In this document: positions 54,404 to 64,000 of the stretch, piece after piece
How positions within the stretch are numbered: the first letter of the stretch is position 1
How the letters are laid out: each line of letters opens with the position of its first letter
Assembly (NCBI GenBank): GCA_964036045.1
Contig: OZ038389.1
Span: 36,970,912 to 37,034,911 of the forward strand
Direction of reading: 5' to 3'
Length of the DNA stretch: 64,000 bases
Origin: Eutreptiella sp. 'Long Island Sound 2002'
Lineage: Eukaryota; Euglenozoa; Euglenophyceae; Eutreptiales; Eutreptiaceae
Program-made: the position numbers and the translations under genes
The notes under the pieces: model-generated
The model's input: only the letters and a program-made list of their open reading frames with translations
What the model was told of the DNA's origin: nothing
Databases searched by the model: none

Positions 54404-55340
54404 GCCTGTTTTAGAAAAATTGCTTCAAATGCCACGAGCCCTCTCCAAAATTCCACCTTCCAGCGAGCACCTTCCAACACAATTGGTGGAGGTGATCAGA
54501 AGGATGAATGACAACTACTGAGTGATCAAAAGAATGGAACGCACTTTGGACCAACAATGGTACCTCATCAGGCTGAAAAACTAGACGCAGTGCACACAAT
54601 GCCCAGGCCGTGATAACCCAATCGAGGGCACTGACAGAGACTACTTCACCATTACAATCTGGCGCTGCGATCAAAATTCAGAACTGCAGTCCACAGGCAA
54701 AAAGTGATGCACACTTGACCTGTGGCGACGATGCCTCTGCCACTGCGTCCATGGGTACGTGTTGGTAGGTGTAACGGTATACCACCACTCACACTCACCG
54801 GGAGAGAACTCATTTTCACGGAAAAACTCATTCCCCTCTCTCATTTCTTGCACCACCCCAGCCGATTGACTCCATTCCTACGAAACCTGCAGAGAAGATT
54901 CACCTGGCATAGGGGGATGCTGGGACCAGGCATGCAAGCGTCGCCAACCAGTGCGCGCCGAGCGTAGCGCAGAGAGAAGGCGCAGAGCGTGGCATAGAGA
55001 GCCAGGGTGGTGGGGCGCAGGGAGGCCTAGAGGACGAGCTTAGAGAAAGAAATTGTGGAGGCACATGCACGTGGCACACAAATGCAATGCACGGGTGAAC
55101 GCTCAGCGCGCTTCGACTTGCTCCAAACCCACATACTGTGGGCTATCATACCAACCCCTTGATAAAACCCCAAACGTTTTATGCCGCCTATTAAATACGA
55201 AGCAGAGACCGGGAAGTGTTGTTCATGCGAACAACTTCGCAGAAGCCTAGCCCTTGGGCGACCCCCGCTTGGTATGCTGCGGTGTGTATGATGTCCACGG
55301 AGAGTATGCCCCCTGGCACATTGGGGTAAAGGCAGTGGGA
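54404..55340. other. ~0.94-kb insert in copy B flanked by a duplicated ~65-bp sequence
   Basis: The sequence around TTGAATGGAACA..GATCACGGCAACCAACAGAC..GACCGCAACAC occurs once in copy A (24932-24998) but twice in copy B (54340-54403 and about 55340-55410), bracketing the extra DNA. No transposon ends or coding region are recognised inside. Confidence 0.65.
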
Positions 55341-55460
55341 TGAATGGAACACAGTTTTGACCACGGCAACCAACGGACTTGAGGGGCTGGGTGGCTGTGA
55401 CCGCAACACGTGCACTGCAAACTGCGAGCCACCCAGATTCTTGGTGGCCTGGCTGGCGGC

Positions 55461-56258
55461 TCACAGTGAGAACGGCGGTGGTGGGGCCGGGCTTGTCACG
55501 GAGCGCATGGGGCTGAAGCCTGGGAACAACGAGTAGCAGCCGTCCTTGGTGAGAGGGGACAAAGGACTCGTGTGCTGGGAGGCTGTACGCCCCACCAACT
55601 CGGGGCAGTCACTGGAGCCCAAGCTCGAGGCTGGGCTCGCCGGGGTCTCATCCACCGATGCGCGTGCGACTGGCAGGAAGGTGGAGAAGCATTGGGCAGC
55701 AGCTGGGGTCGGGGGGGCGGACATATTCCACATTCCACTGGGCAGTGGCCGAAGAACAGGGGACGCCGAAGAAGCACAAGGCCCTGGGGCGGAAGCCGGA
55801 GGTAGGGGACCCTCGAGGCCGGCCCCGGATGGGGCGGGTGCCTTGTCTGCCGCCCCGTTAGACAGGCTGAGAGGGCCCGGTCGGTGTCTCGTCATAGCGA
55901 TGTCTGGAGACTTGGGGGACTTCGCGGCGTTTCCGTCAGCAAACTGAACAGTCAATGGGCCGGTGTGCCCGGGCGGCACATGCCCATCCAAGGCCTCCAT
56001 CGCGGCCTGGGCCTCCCCGGGTCGGAAGTAGCTCACGAGGGCCGCGGCACTATGGGGGTGAGTGGCGGGGCTTGTCAGGATGATGAGCGAGGCGAGGGTG
56101 CCATAGGGGTTGAACAGGAGGCTGACGTCATGGGCCCCACATCCCGGCGGCAGGTTGCCCACGTACAGGCTTCGGGCTGGCATTGAGGGTGCTGCGGGGG
56201 CTGGGCTGGCCTCGTGGCATGCAATGGGAGGTGTGGGACTGCTTGACGGGGCAGCCAT
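55461..56258 (-). CDS. Single-RRM RNA-binding protein, copy B
   Basis: ATG at 56258, 265 residues. RRM at about 31-110 with LYVGNL and AALVSYF, identical in the core to copy A. It differs by in-frame indels in the Ser/Pro-rich tail (an added PELVGRTASQ-like insert, and loss of a short VRPRERAP-like stretch) and scattered substitutions. Absence of frame breaks suggests retained function or recent duplication. Confidence 0.75.
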   Translation of the reverse strand: MAAPSSSPTPPIACHEASPAPAAPSMPARSLYVGNLPPGCGAHDVSLLFNPYGTLASLIILTSPATHPHSAAALVSYFRPGEAQAAMEALDGHVPPGHTGPLTVQFADGNAAKSPKSPDIAMTRHRPGPLSLSNGAADKAPAPSGAGLEGPLPPASAPGPCASSASPVLRPLPSGMWNMSAPPTPAAAQCFSTFLPVARASVDETPASPASSLGSSDCPELVGRTASQHTSPLSPLTKDGCYSLFPGFSPMRSVTSPAPPPPFSL

Positions 56259-56423
56259 GGCCTGGACCGGCTCATGTGGAGGGGGGGTGTGCCGCCACAC
56301 CTGGGGACCTGAGGCAGAGTTCCAGTCTGAATGCGTGTACCAGCGACTGTGTGTGACGAATGCGACATGCGTGTGCGGTGAGGGAACGTTTGCCCGGCGC
56401 GCCCGGCATCTCAATCAATGTTC

Positions 56424-56880
56424 TATCATAAAGAAAGACAAGCTGAACCGTCCGCGTTTAGCCTGAGCTTCCACATGTATTCAACCGGCAACCAACAGCT
56501 GCACTGGTATGTTCCACACTGAGGGTTCCTTCTTCGGCCTTTTTCGAAGATCTGTCACGGCAAAAAGACCACCATTTTTAGTCGCCGCACGCAACGGCAT
56601 CTGCAGGAAGGAGCCACTGTGTGGACGTTAGCGCGCCGGGCAAAGTTTCACCGGTCACCGTCCCTCCTCCTACCGTTTGGGGGCATGTCTCCATATGGGA
56701 TTTTCTGACACAATCGGATTTGGGCACTTATTTTAATGGTCAACAGAGCAAGCAATGATTCCAAGAGAGGTCACTAATGTCATTACACTCCCTTGCCACC
56801 GCCTCTTCCAATCGTGCATGAATGGCCTGTGCTTTTGCAATTGTGAAAAGAGCATCGCAAGCTCCGTATAGCATTGGAAT
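56424..56880. repeat. Inverted intergenic segment, copy B orientation
   Basis: Reverse complement of 25969-26424, flanked by collinear DNA. Ends at TATCATAAAG (left) and CATTGGAAT (right). Which orientation is ancestral cannot be told from two copies. Confidence 0.88.
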
Positions 56881-56904
56881 GGAGTAAAGAGTGGATGGGG
56901 GAAG

Positions 56905-57324
56905 CAGGCCCAGGAAGTATCCATATCCGGAGTATCCCAGTATCCAGCAGGCCACGGAAAAATGGGAAAAATGGGAAAATGAGGGAAAATGAGGGAAAAT
57001 GGGGGGAAATGGGGGAAAATGGGGGGAAATGGGGGAAAATGGAGAAAAAAGGGAGGAAATGGGAAGTTGTTACAAATACATCATGGAAAATGTATGAAAA
57101 TGTTCCACCAAGAAAGAAAAATGGAGGAAAATGGTGTAGAAATGGGGGGCAAATGGGTGAAAAATGGGACACGGGCAGGTCCCATTTTTCCCATTTTTAC
57201 GAAACGCAACGTGCTTCCCCACAGGGCCGTTAATCAAAAACCTAGTATCCAAGTATCCGGATGGAAAAATGGGGGAAATGGAGGTATCCGGTGGTATCCG
57301 GAAAACTGGATACTTCCTAGGCTT
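56905..57324. mobile_element. 420-bp MITE with GGGAAAATG-rich core
   Basis: Terminal inverted repeats AGGCCCAGGAAGTATCC (left) and the complement of GGATACTTCCTAGGCTT (right) match at 15 of 17 positions. GGGGAAG (56898-56904 and 57325-57331) is the target duplication, 7 or 8 bp. Copy A has one GGGGAAG at 26441-26447 and no insert: an empty site. Subterminal GTATCCGG repeats flank a GGGAAAATG-type minisatellite. An ~8-bp duplication would suit a hAT-type MITE, which is tentative. Confidence 0.85.
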
Positions 57325-57493
57325 GGGGAAGGGGGCACTTGTTATGGGAACTTGGGGAGAAAGGGGGACTGTGACCCCTTCCCCAAATTGGTGCTGAGAT
57401 TTGAAGTGCACCTCTGCACGTGTGACGTGTGTGAAAGCAACACAACATTCGAGACACGCATAACAAACGCCAGAAACGACACAAGTCGACCCG

Positions 57494-58321
57494 TCACATA
57501 CCATGAATTGCCCCCGCCGGTTGTGGAGGGTGCATTTGTGGCGTCCGTTCCGGCACGGCCGGAGGGAGAGCTGCTGAGGTGGGGCGCTGCGCCGGTAGTT
57601 GCTGGACGCTGGGCGACTGGGACGGTGCAACCGGAGGGACTTCATGGAGCGTGGCCTTGTCCGCGGCCTTCTTGGTTCGTCGGCGCTTCTGCCTGGAGGT
57701 CCTGCCCTCTGCATATCGCACCTCCAGCGGCCGGTTGTCCTGCAGGCAGACCCCATGCATTGCAATCGTGGCCCGCGTGGCGTCTGCCACATCACAGAAC
57801 TCGACCACCGCCGTCTTGTCCCCGTGCGGATGCTGAGGCACAGGCCCCATGACCACAGAGACCAACGGGCCAAACTGCCCAAACCACCGCTCAACATGCG
57901 CTTTGGTGCAGGCGCGTGGCAGGTTGCTCACTTGCAGGCTTGTGATGGGAGGATGCAGGGCGTGTGCGCCCTTGTCGCGGTCGGCGAGCTTGGCGGAGAG
58001 CACAGTATCGCCCAATACCCGCCCGTCTGTGGCAGCTACAGCGTTGGTCGCCATTTCGGGCTCTGTGAACTGCACAAAGGCATAGCAGTTGTCCTTGCCG
58101 CCCTTCCTCATGACTTGGGAGGACAGAATTGGCCCAAAGACTCGGAACTCCTTCAGCAGCCAACTGTTGTCAGCCCATTTGGGCAGGTTCCCAACGTAGA
58201 TGTTGCATCGCCTGACAGGCGCCGGCACAGCCCCACTGGGAGCGCAGGCGTCTGAAAATACTTGGGGGGTGACAGGGGCGCTCAAGCAGTCCATGACCAT
58301 CTCGGGGGCAAAGGTTGCCAT
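57494..58321 (-). CDS. Two-RRM RNA-binding protein, copy B
   Basis: ATG at 58321, 275 residues, same length as copy A. RRM1 has IYVGNL and NCYAFVQF; RRM2 has LQVSNL and TAVVEF; the basic patch RTSRQKRRRTKKAADK is unchanged. Differences are few (for example in PQVFSD, ATLHEV and QSPSVQ). The MITE inserted about 170 bp beyond its stop codon. Confidence 0.8.
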   Translation of the reverse strand: MATFAPEMVMDCLSAPVTPQVFSDACAPSGAVPAPVRRCNIYVGNLPKWADNSWLLKEFRVFGPILSSQVMRKGGKDNCYAFVQFTEPEMATNAVAATDGRVLGDTVLSAKLADRDKGAHALHPPITSLQVSNLPRACTKAHVERWFGQFGPLVSVVMGPVPQHPHGDKTAVVEFCDVADATRATIAMHGVCLQDNRPLEVRYAEGRTSRQKRRRTKKAADKATLHEVPPVAPSQSPSVQQLPAQRPTSAALPPAVPERTPQMHPPQPAGAIHGM

Positions 58322-58690
58322 GATGAATGTCAGAAGCGGAATGTGTTCTAGAAACACGAGAAAGCAACACAAGACGCTTCCAAACCCACACATTCATACA
58401 CATGCCATTTCCCATTCTCTGTCTGTCTCAGGGCACTGTGCCTTGTGACACCATTCATGCAGGATTCCCATCTACCCTCAATGCTGGCCAGGTCAAAGGG
58501 AGGGATGTACAACAGAACTGAGCAAAACAAATAATGAAGCAACAGGTCCGAAAACTGCGAAGTCACGGGTGTGGGTTCTGGAGGCCAATCTTAAACCGGC
58601 AGCTGCACATGCTGAAATACCCAAAATCAGGCGAAACAATGTTAAACCTGCATGCCAGGCCTTTCAGCACGTCGAGCAAAACACAGGCTG

Positions 58691-59475
58691 CGAACTTGCA
58701 GCCGAGGGGTACTTTGAGGTGCACTGTTTCTTTATTGTACTGCACAAACAATCGGTAAAGCACAGGGAAGCCCTCAGGAATCCAGACCCGACGTTAGCAG
58801 GCTTGTACACTTCACCTGAGAAGAGCAGCTAAGAGGTAGTAAGCAGCTCTGGATGTTGGTGCATGGTATTGCAGTAAAACTGCCATGCGAGCGAAGGCAA
58901 AGAAATCATCACTAGTCAACTGAAATCATGATAATGTGAAGTATGATACAGATCTTGTATGTGGAACTGGCCCTGAATCAGGCCCTCCCCTTGTGAGTTC
59001 CAACGAGCCAGCACTTCATGCCAGTCATGATGTGCACACACCCGAGCTGTGCCCTGTTGGTTTGCAAAATGCATGTGTGTGCCAATCACCAAATGCTCCA
59101 CCGCAGGGGGTGATTTTCGTAACACTCAGTGCTCACACTTGGCAGTTCTTGATTGCCCAATGCAGTCCTTGGTTTCGGCTTTTGCCTTCACATACCTCTC
59201 CTCCACTGTACCGTGCACCTAAACACCTCGTCGTGGTTTATTGATGTGTGTCCTTCGTTTCGTGCCCTCCCTTGCTCTGCAGCTCTGGATCCGGCAGTCT
59301 CATCAAAAATTAACCCCATGCCCCCGCCATCATCAAGATCGTTGCGCACCAAATTCAAAGCGGTGGTTCTCTCTTGCTTGATGACAGTGGGCCATACATA
59401 CGTCTTCTCTTGCTTTTTGCCACACATGTGGCCACCAACTGCACTGCGAACGCGAAACACAGGGCGATTCATCCA
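58691..59475. other. Unassigned
   Basis: No coding stretch with support. The interval separates duplication B from the C4-finger ORF on the minus strand. Confidence 0.4.
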
Positions 59476-59691
59476 TCAGGGCCAAAGTGCGGCCGTTTGC
59501 ACAGTACTATCTGCAGCAGACTTGGACCCAAAAGGGGGGTTTGGACGGGCTTGGTGGACACACAGTTCACAAATAACCCAATCGTCTGCACAGTGAGGAC
59601 GCTTCTGTCGAAGGGTACAACGATCCGCCTCGCCCAAAGACAAAAAATCAACAGTTTCAGCCTTCTTGGAGTGGCATACATTGCAAGGCAT
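59476..59691 (-). CDS. C4-finger ORF, copy 2 (unknown family)
   Basis: The ATG at 59691 starts MPCNVCHSKKAETVDFLSLG; then come TLRQKRPHCADD and VICELCVHQARPNP. Cys pairs and the SL, AD, LR, K-P, AD and AR positions align with the ORF at 43698-43904 at similar spacing. Beyond the second Cys pair the sequences differ. It lies just 3' of a DIRS-type RT remnant on the same strand, which hints at an element-encoded gene. No named domain fits. Confidence 0.5.
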   Translation of the reverse strand: MPCNVCHSKKAETVDFLSLGEADRCTLRQKRPHCADDWVICELCVHQARPNPPFGSKSAADSTVQTAALWP

Positions 59692-59827
59692 GATCTGGTC
59701 AACAACACACGGGGAGGCAGGAATGAGGGACAAATGGGTGCCTAATATTGCCTATTTCTGTGTTACGGTTATACTTCCCATGTGGTGTAACCAGAATCCC
59801 CGAAACCGAATGCCCCCCTTTCTGATT

Positions 59828-60694
59828 CTATTCCGTAAGTTCACCACATGACACCCAGCCGCCCCGACCCCTCCCGTAGGATTCAGAGCATAGCTGAGAC
59901 AGGGAGGGAGAAAAAAGTAGCATGTTGTCCAGGCATTGGATGACACTAGTAGCAGTGGGGTGGTGGGCAGAGAGGCCTAACAATTCTTCCGTCGGCCCTG
60001 GGCTGCGCACCCAGCCGAAAGGCAAGCCAGTGAAGGCATAAGCATAATTGTCCATGGCGCATTCACATGGCAATTTCCAGGTGCCAAACATGTTTAAAAC
60101 GTCAGGTTTTGTAAAATACACGGTCACCCCTTTCGCCTTCATGCACTAGGGGTGGGTGTTGGCCAGCACAGTGTGTGTTGATGGGGCGACCATTGAAAAG
60201 CAGAGCCGCCTTGACGGCGTTCTTTTTCTGGCCAAAGACCCAGCCAATTTGGGATGTAGCTGGGGGGCAAGGGAATCGATTTGGGTGCAATCGGCTTGTT
60301 GGAGAACGTATGAAAACGTGGTGTCAAAATTGGGTGCCAAACTGGAGCGCAGTCATGAGTCCCACGTAGATGTGCAGCAGAAAAGAACAGGATTTGAATG
60401 CGACCCTGAGCACCAGAATGAGGAGTGTCAAATACTTCAAGATCTGAAGACTGGTTGTCTGTCAATCACTTGTATAGACTGGGCATTCAAGAGTGGCTGG
60501 CTCGCAAGCTCGGTCCACACAAGTTGAAAGTGTGGGGTTTGGAGGAATAGCGTGCTAAGGGGGGGGCCTAAAGCATCAAGATGGTACACCTCGGTCAGTG
60601 AATTCAGTGCAACTTCCTGATTCCAACCACGGGCCGCAAGGAGAGGAGACACATCATCCAGCACATTGCCAGGGGCTCCACGCTCACAAAACAA
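59828..60694 (-). pseudogene. Second decayed DIRS-type reverse transcriptase
   Basis: Across three frames the minus strand reads GQKKNAVKAALLFNGRPINT, then TKPDVLNMFGTWKLPCE, YAFTGLPFGWVRSPGP and CLDNMLLFSPS. These match the K-x-R-x-I-N, D-x-x-x-x-F-W, LPFGW-x-x-SP and YLDD-IL order of this RT class. The second catalytic Asp appears as Asn (LDN). At least two frame breaks are needed. It is more diverged than the copy at 36052-37922. Confidence 0.6.
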
Positions 60695-60720
60695 AAAGGT
60701 GCACTGTGCAAATGTGATTA

Positions 60721-61461
60721 CCCCCCCCCCTTGTATAAGCTACGCAAAAGTCCCAAATTAATACGGTCCCTACGCCTACTGTAGCTTGGACAAGGCCGTA
60801 GAGCCCGAGGTTCAAAAAGAGAAGATTGCATGGTGAGCTGGTGCAAGAAAGGGGAATACAATGCACAAATACCCCCAAACTCAGAGCTATGTGGGTTCAA
60901 GTGGGCAAACACTCACAATGTGTCCATGACCCTATGTAGCTGGCAAATTTGTCACCAAACCCATATCTTATGTGGCCGCACTACATTTGTACCAAACCAA
61001 ATTAGGTACCAAAGTAATACGGTCCCTACACCTGCGACAAGGGCGTAGCTTTGGCGCAATCATCATTCAAACTGCAACAGTTCTTGTGTTCGAGAGGATA
61101 TGCTATGGACAATCTAGATGAAGCACAACGTATTCATCCGTCATAAAACTGCATCCATATCTACAATCAAACTGCAACTATCGTGCTTGTTCACCTGATG
61201 ACTTATATATCGGCATGTGCTGCCTTCATGCTACATACTGTGTGTCTTACCTCCCACTGCTACCGTGATCAAGCACTCCTTCGGCTCTCAGTTGCTGTGG
61301 TAGTCCTATGGTGTGTTCTGCCGTGTGTCTGTGTGTTCCATTGCTGTTGCTGTCTCATGGTGCTGTGGTCAGTGCATATGGCTGTAGTGCGTAGTTGGTG
61401 CGAGGGGGCCGGAGGCCCAGCCTCTGGTTTTAGGGCGTAGCTTTGACAAAAGGGGGGGGGG
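60721..61461. mobile_element. Poly-C/poly-G-ended element, copy E3
   Basis: It starts C10-TTGTATAAGCTACGC and ends GGCGTAGCTTTGACAAAAGG plus a G-run. TA flanks both sides (TTA before, TAC after), a possible 2-bp target duplication. It includes the CACCATGCAATCTTC start (minus, ATG 60831) followed at once by end sequence, so the gene is deleted. The right part contains GGCGCAATCATCATTC, shared with E4. Confidence 0.65.
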
Positions 61462-64000
61462 TACTTTCAGGACCTTAGAAAACCGGAGGTTTGGCTGGTT
61501 TCCTGAACTGCGCTTCCCTCCTGACACAACACAGTAAAAGACAAGTTCCATATGACGGGCGGGAGCGCGCGGGACTGCACACTGTGAAGAGAAGGTCAGT
61601 GGAGCCAAACTGGGGTTTCTGGGGAAACCTGGGTCTGCCCAAATCCGCATGGCAGCCAATGCGGAAATCCCCGGACCCTCCCCACTCACGGGTTTGACTG
61701 GTGCCGGACTGAAGTGGAGCGCGACCTCCGATTCTCAAGATTCCGTTGCTTCCGGCGCATCGGGCAACATGCAGCCGCACCCCCCCAAAGAGCCACAATG
61801 CCCCCACAAGGACAATGGCCGCAGGAGGACGCGGGGCCTGCATGTCGTGGCTTACTCGGGGCAGGCCCTTGCCCCCCCAATGAATGGACCTAGGGTCACG
61901 GGCTGGAGGTAGGCCTGCACATCACGGGCTCAACGCCCACCACCGCAACCGCACGGGACCCACTTCTCTTCGTCGCTCAACGTTGCACGCACACCTCAGG
62001 ACGGGGTCAACGACGGGTTACCGTTGGGCTATGGTTCGTAGGACCTCCGTGCAGACGGGGCACGGGACTCGGGCTGGGGCTGGGGCTGAGCGGGAGGCTG
62101 TAGGGTCAGGGCGGAACTCGGAGGTTGTCGGTTACACGCGCACCATCGTGCCACGGCAGTGCAAGAGAGGTCAGGGGATGCGGATATTGTGGCCGAACTG
62201 CGGGGGGGTGAGGCGTAATGGAGGTGAGCAAAGGGAAGGTGCAGGTGGGACCTTCGGTAGACTGCCCCTGTTTCACACCGCCCCCTCCCAAGGGCCACTG
62301 GACTGCGCCCACTCAAAGGCACGTACCTTCAAAGAGGCGTGGGAATGAAAAGATGATGCGAAATTGTGTGAGAAAACAAAACGCACTGTCAGAGCGAGAA
62401 CCGACTGTGTTTGTGCTTTCCGCTTTGAGGGGGGAAGGGACCTCAGAGGCAGCCCCAGCAGCGGTTAGACAGGCGGTTGGAGGAGGTTGCCAAAGCGGTT
62501 GAGGGCGGTTACTGTCGGTTACAAATGCCATTGAAGCTGGTACTTGGCGTTACAGGGGACAGTGGCTGGGCATAGGCTGGGCGCCCTGCTGGGGGGGGGG
62601 GGTCCCCCCTTCCAATGCATCCAGAGCCACTGGATTGCACCCACTCAAAGCCACATGCCTTCACAGAGGAGTGGGAATGAAAAGATGATGCGAAATTGTG
62701 GGAGAAAACGAAATGCTCTGTCAGAACTGAACTACAGGGGCTGGGGGGGTCAAGGCCTCATCCGGACGCCCGGGCCCACGGTCTGTGCCCTTACCTGCGC
62801 ATCGCAACTGGGCCGGACGATTCACAGTTGTCCGCTCTCAATGCCTGCCGGACTGTTGACCGCCCCCGTACCCCGCGGTGGCACATGCGGGAGGGAGATG
62901 CCGCCGTGCCTGTGTGCATGGGTAGTGTGCTGCCTGGTGCTCCCGGCGGGGGAGGCTGAGGGAGCCTGACTCTGAGCCCACCGGGGGAGTCATCGGCCTG
63001 GACACACCGCCTCCGAGTCGACGGACATGCCGCCGGCCGCCCTGCGACTGCTTTGGGCACGGGGGCAGCCCTGCCCTGCATGCGACTGGGGGTGGTCCGC
63101 ACTCCGTGACTGCTCTGGGCACAGGCGGTGCTGCGCTGGGCTGGACCTACCAACCCCAACCTCCCAAAAGGAGCGGTCACTCGGGTGGTGTGCCCTCCGG
63201 GCCCCCCCATTTACGCGGACAGCAGCACCGCCATCAGGGCACACAGCCCAGGCAGGCCCCAGGGCAGGGCAGCGCTAGGCGCGCCCCGGTCCCCCTCCAA
63301 AGGTCATGCTCGGGCACTGATCGGGGGGGGGGGGGGGGGCAGTTGTGGGCCTGCGGTGCCGGCGCAATGGCCATGACGCTACTAACAACGTCTTGGGGCC
63401 TCATGCGCACTGCCTTGCACACAGCCCTTGCGTGGAGGAGACGGATGCCAGGCCGAACGGAGGGACCGTGGGCCAGGGAATCGCTTGAAGGGGAGCCCCC
63501 CCCCCCCCCCCTCCCCACTGCACCGACTCTACCCCAAAGGCATTCCCATACCCCAACACCAGCCCCAACCATATTTCCAACCGCCAGTAACCGCCCCCCC
63601 CAACCGCTTGCACATCCCCTGCAACCGCTCTGCAACCGCTCTGGGACTGCCCCGATGGCCCCCCTACCCTTCAAGCAAAGCCCTGCCGTGGGCTGCCAAG
63701 GCGAGCCGCAAAAAAAAAAAAAAAAGCGAAATCAGCGGCGGAGACAATGGTTGAGACGCAACGAATTGGCAAAACCAACCGGTCTGAAACCTCACCCTTT
63801 CATTGTAAAGGCACCGCCGGTACTGCCACCGTCATTCCGATGGCCGTGGTCAAAGAGGTCGAGTAGCTCATGCACCGGACCCCCCCAACTAGAGGTACCC
63901 GGTTTGAACCCCCGGGGGGCACGGGGTGACAAACACCCGGACTGCACTGGCACGGCAGGAGTGCAGTGCACACATCGAAAACACACGCACTGGCACAGCG
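61462..64000. other. Unassigned right end with a local duplication and homopolymers
   Basis: 62295-62395 and 62625-62725 are about 85% alike (GGGAATGAAAAGATGATGCG, AAATTGTG.GAGAAAAC). G/C runs lie at about 62590, 63321-63341 and 63487-63511, and an A-run at 63711-63725. A minus frame at 61475-61843 starts MQAPRPPAAIVLVGALWLFG, a possible signal or anchor exon, but nothing downstream supports a gene. Minus frame 63234-63674 contains ARAVCKAVRMRPQDVVSSV, also unassigned. Confidence 0.35.

Larger units (their letters stand above)
53928..58690. repeat. Segmental duplication, copy B (two RRM genes)
   Basis: Direct-orientation copy of 24525-27980. Differences from copy A: about 1 kb extra at 54404-55340, in-frame indels in the single-RRM gene, an inverted ~455-bp intergenic segment at 56424-56880, and a MITE at 56905-57324. 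Both RRM genes remain open. Confidence 0.9.

Noticed and set aside
63830-63930. Possible tRNA (GGTTTGAACCC near 63900)
   Set aside because: No acceptor or anticodon stem can be formed and the A box is weak.

Overview
The window looks like nuclear DNA of a eukaryotic alga. Two split genes have GT-AG introns whose reading phase is preserved across every exon join I could check. One of them encodes a plastid fibrillin-type (PAP) domain. The other encodes a peroxiredoxin-like (AhpC/TSA-related) protein with a possible transit-peptide-like N-terminus. There are also RRM proteins, a LINE, tyrosine-recombinase retrotransposons, MITEs, satellites and many long G or C homopolymer runs. I cannot name the species. 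A green or prasinophyte-type alga is plausible, but that is inference. No bacterial operon, Shine-Dalgarno pattern or CRISPR array is visible.

Layout. 1-2.8 kb: a strong hairpin and a palindrome, no confident gene. 2.8-3.9 kb: fibrillin exons (minus). 4.6-5.1 kb: internally deleted element with a Cys-rich finger remnant. 5.9-9.5 kb: four-exon peroxiredoxin-like gene (minus) that has lost both usual cysteines. 9.6-13.4 kb: element fragments, including a LINE tail of about 64 bp. 13.4-22.7 kb: nested repeats, made of poly-C/poly-G-ended elements, a ~190-bp satellite array that seems to sit inside one of them, and a dispersed ~0.6-0.8 kb repeat. 24.5-28.0 kb: two minus-strand RRM genes, duplicated in direct orientation at 53.9-58.7 kb. 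28.5-29.3 kb: decayed DIRS-type RT-RNase H. 32.2-40.4 kb: a complete split-direct-repeat tyrosine-recombinase retrotransposon (gag, YR, RT-RNase H) interrupted by a 5'-truncated LINE with a perfect 16-bp target-site duplication. 42.8-45.9 kb: dispersed repeat, a C4-finger ORF and a second Cys-rich finger remnant. 46.5-53.9 kb: tandem array of ~1.79-kb units, the third carrying a replaced middle with a piece of the peroxiredoxin-like gene's last exon. 59.5-61.5 kb: second C4-finger ORF, another DIRS-type RT remnant and another poly-C/poly-G element. 61.5-64 kb: nothing confidently genic.

Cellular genes are few: fibrillin, peroxiredoxin-like, and two RRM genes each present twice. The rest records insertion, duplication and local rearrangement. 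The most informative structures are the LINE nested in the tyrosine-recombinase element; the paired RRM blocks, which reveal a MITE insertion with its empty site and a ~455-bp local inversion; the family whose ends are poly-C/poly-G; and two dispersed copies of a small C4-finger reading frame.
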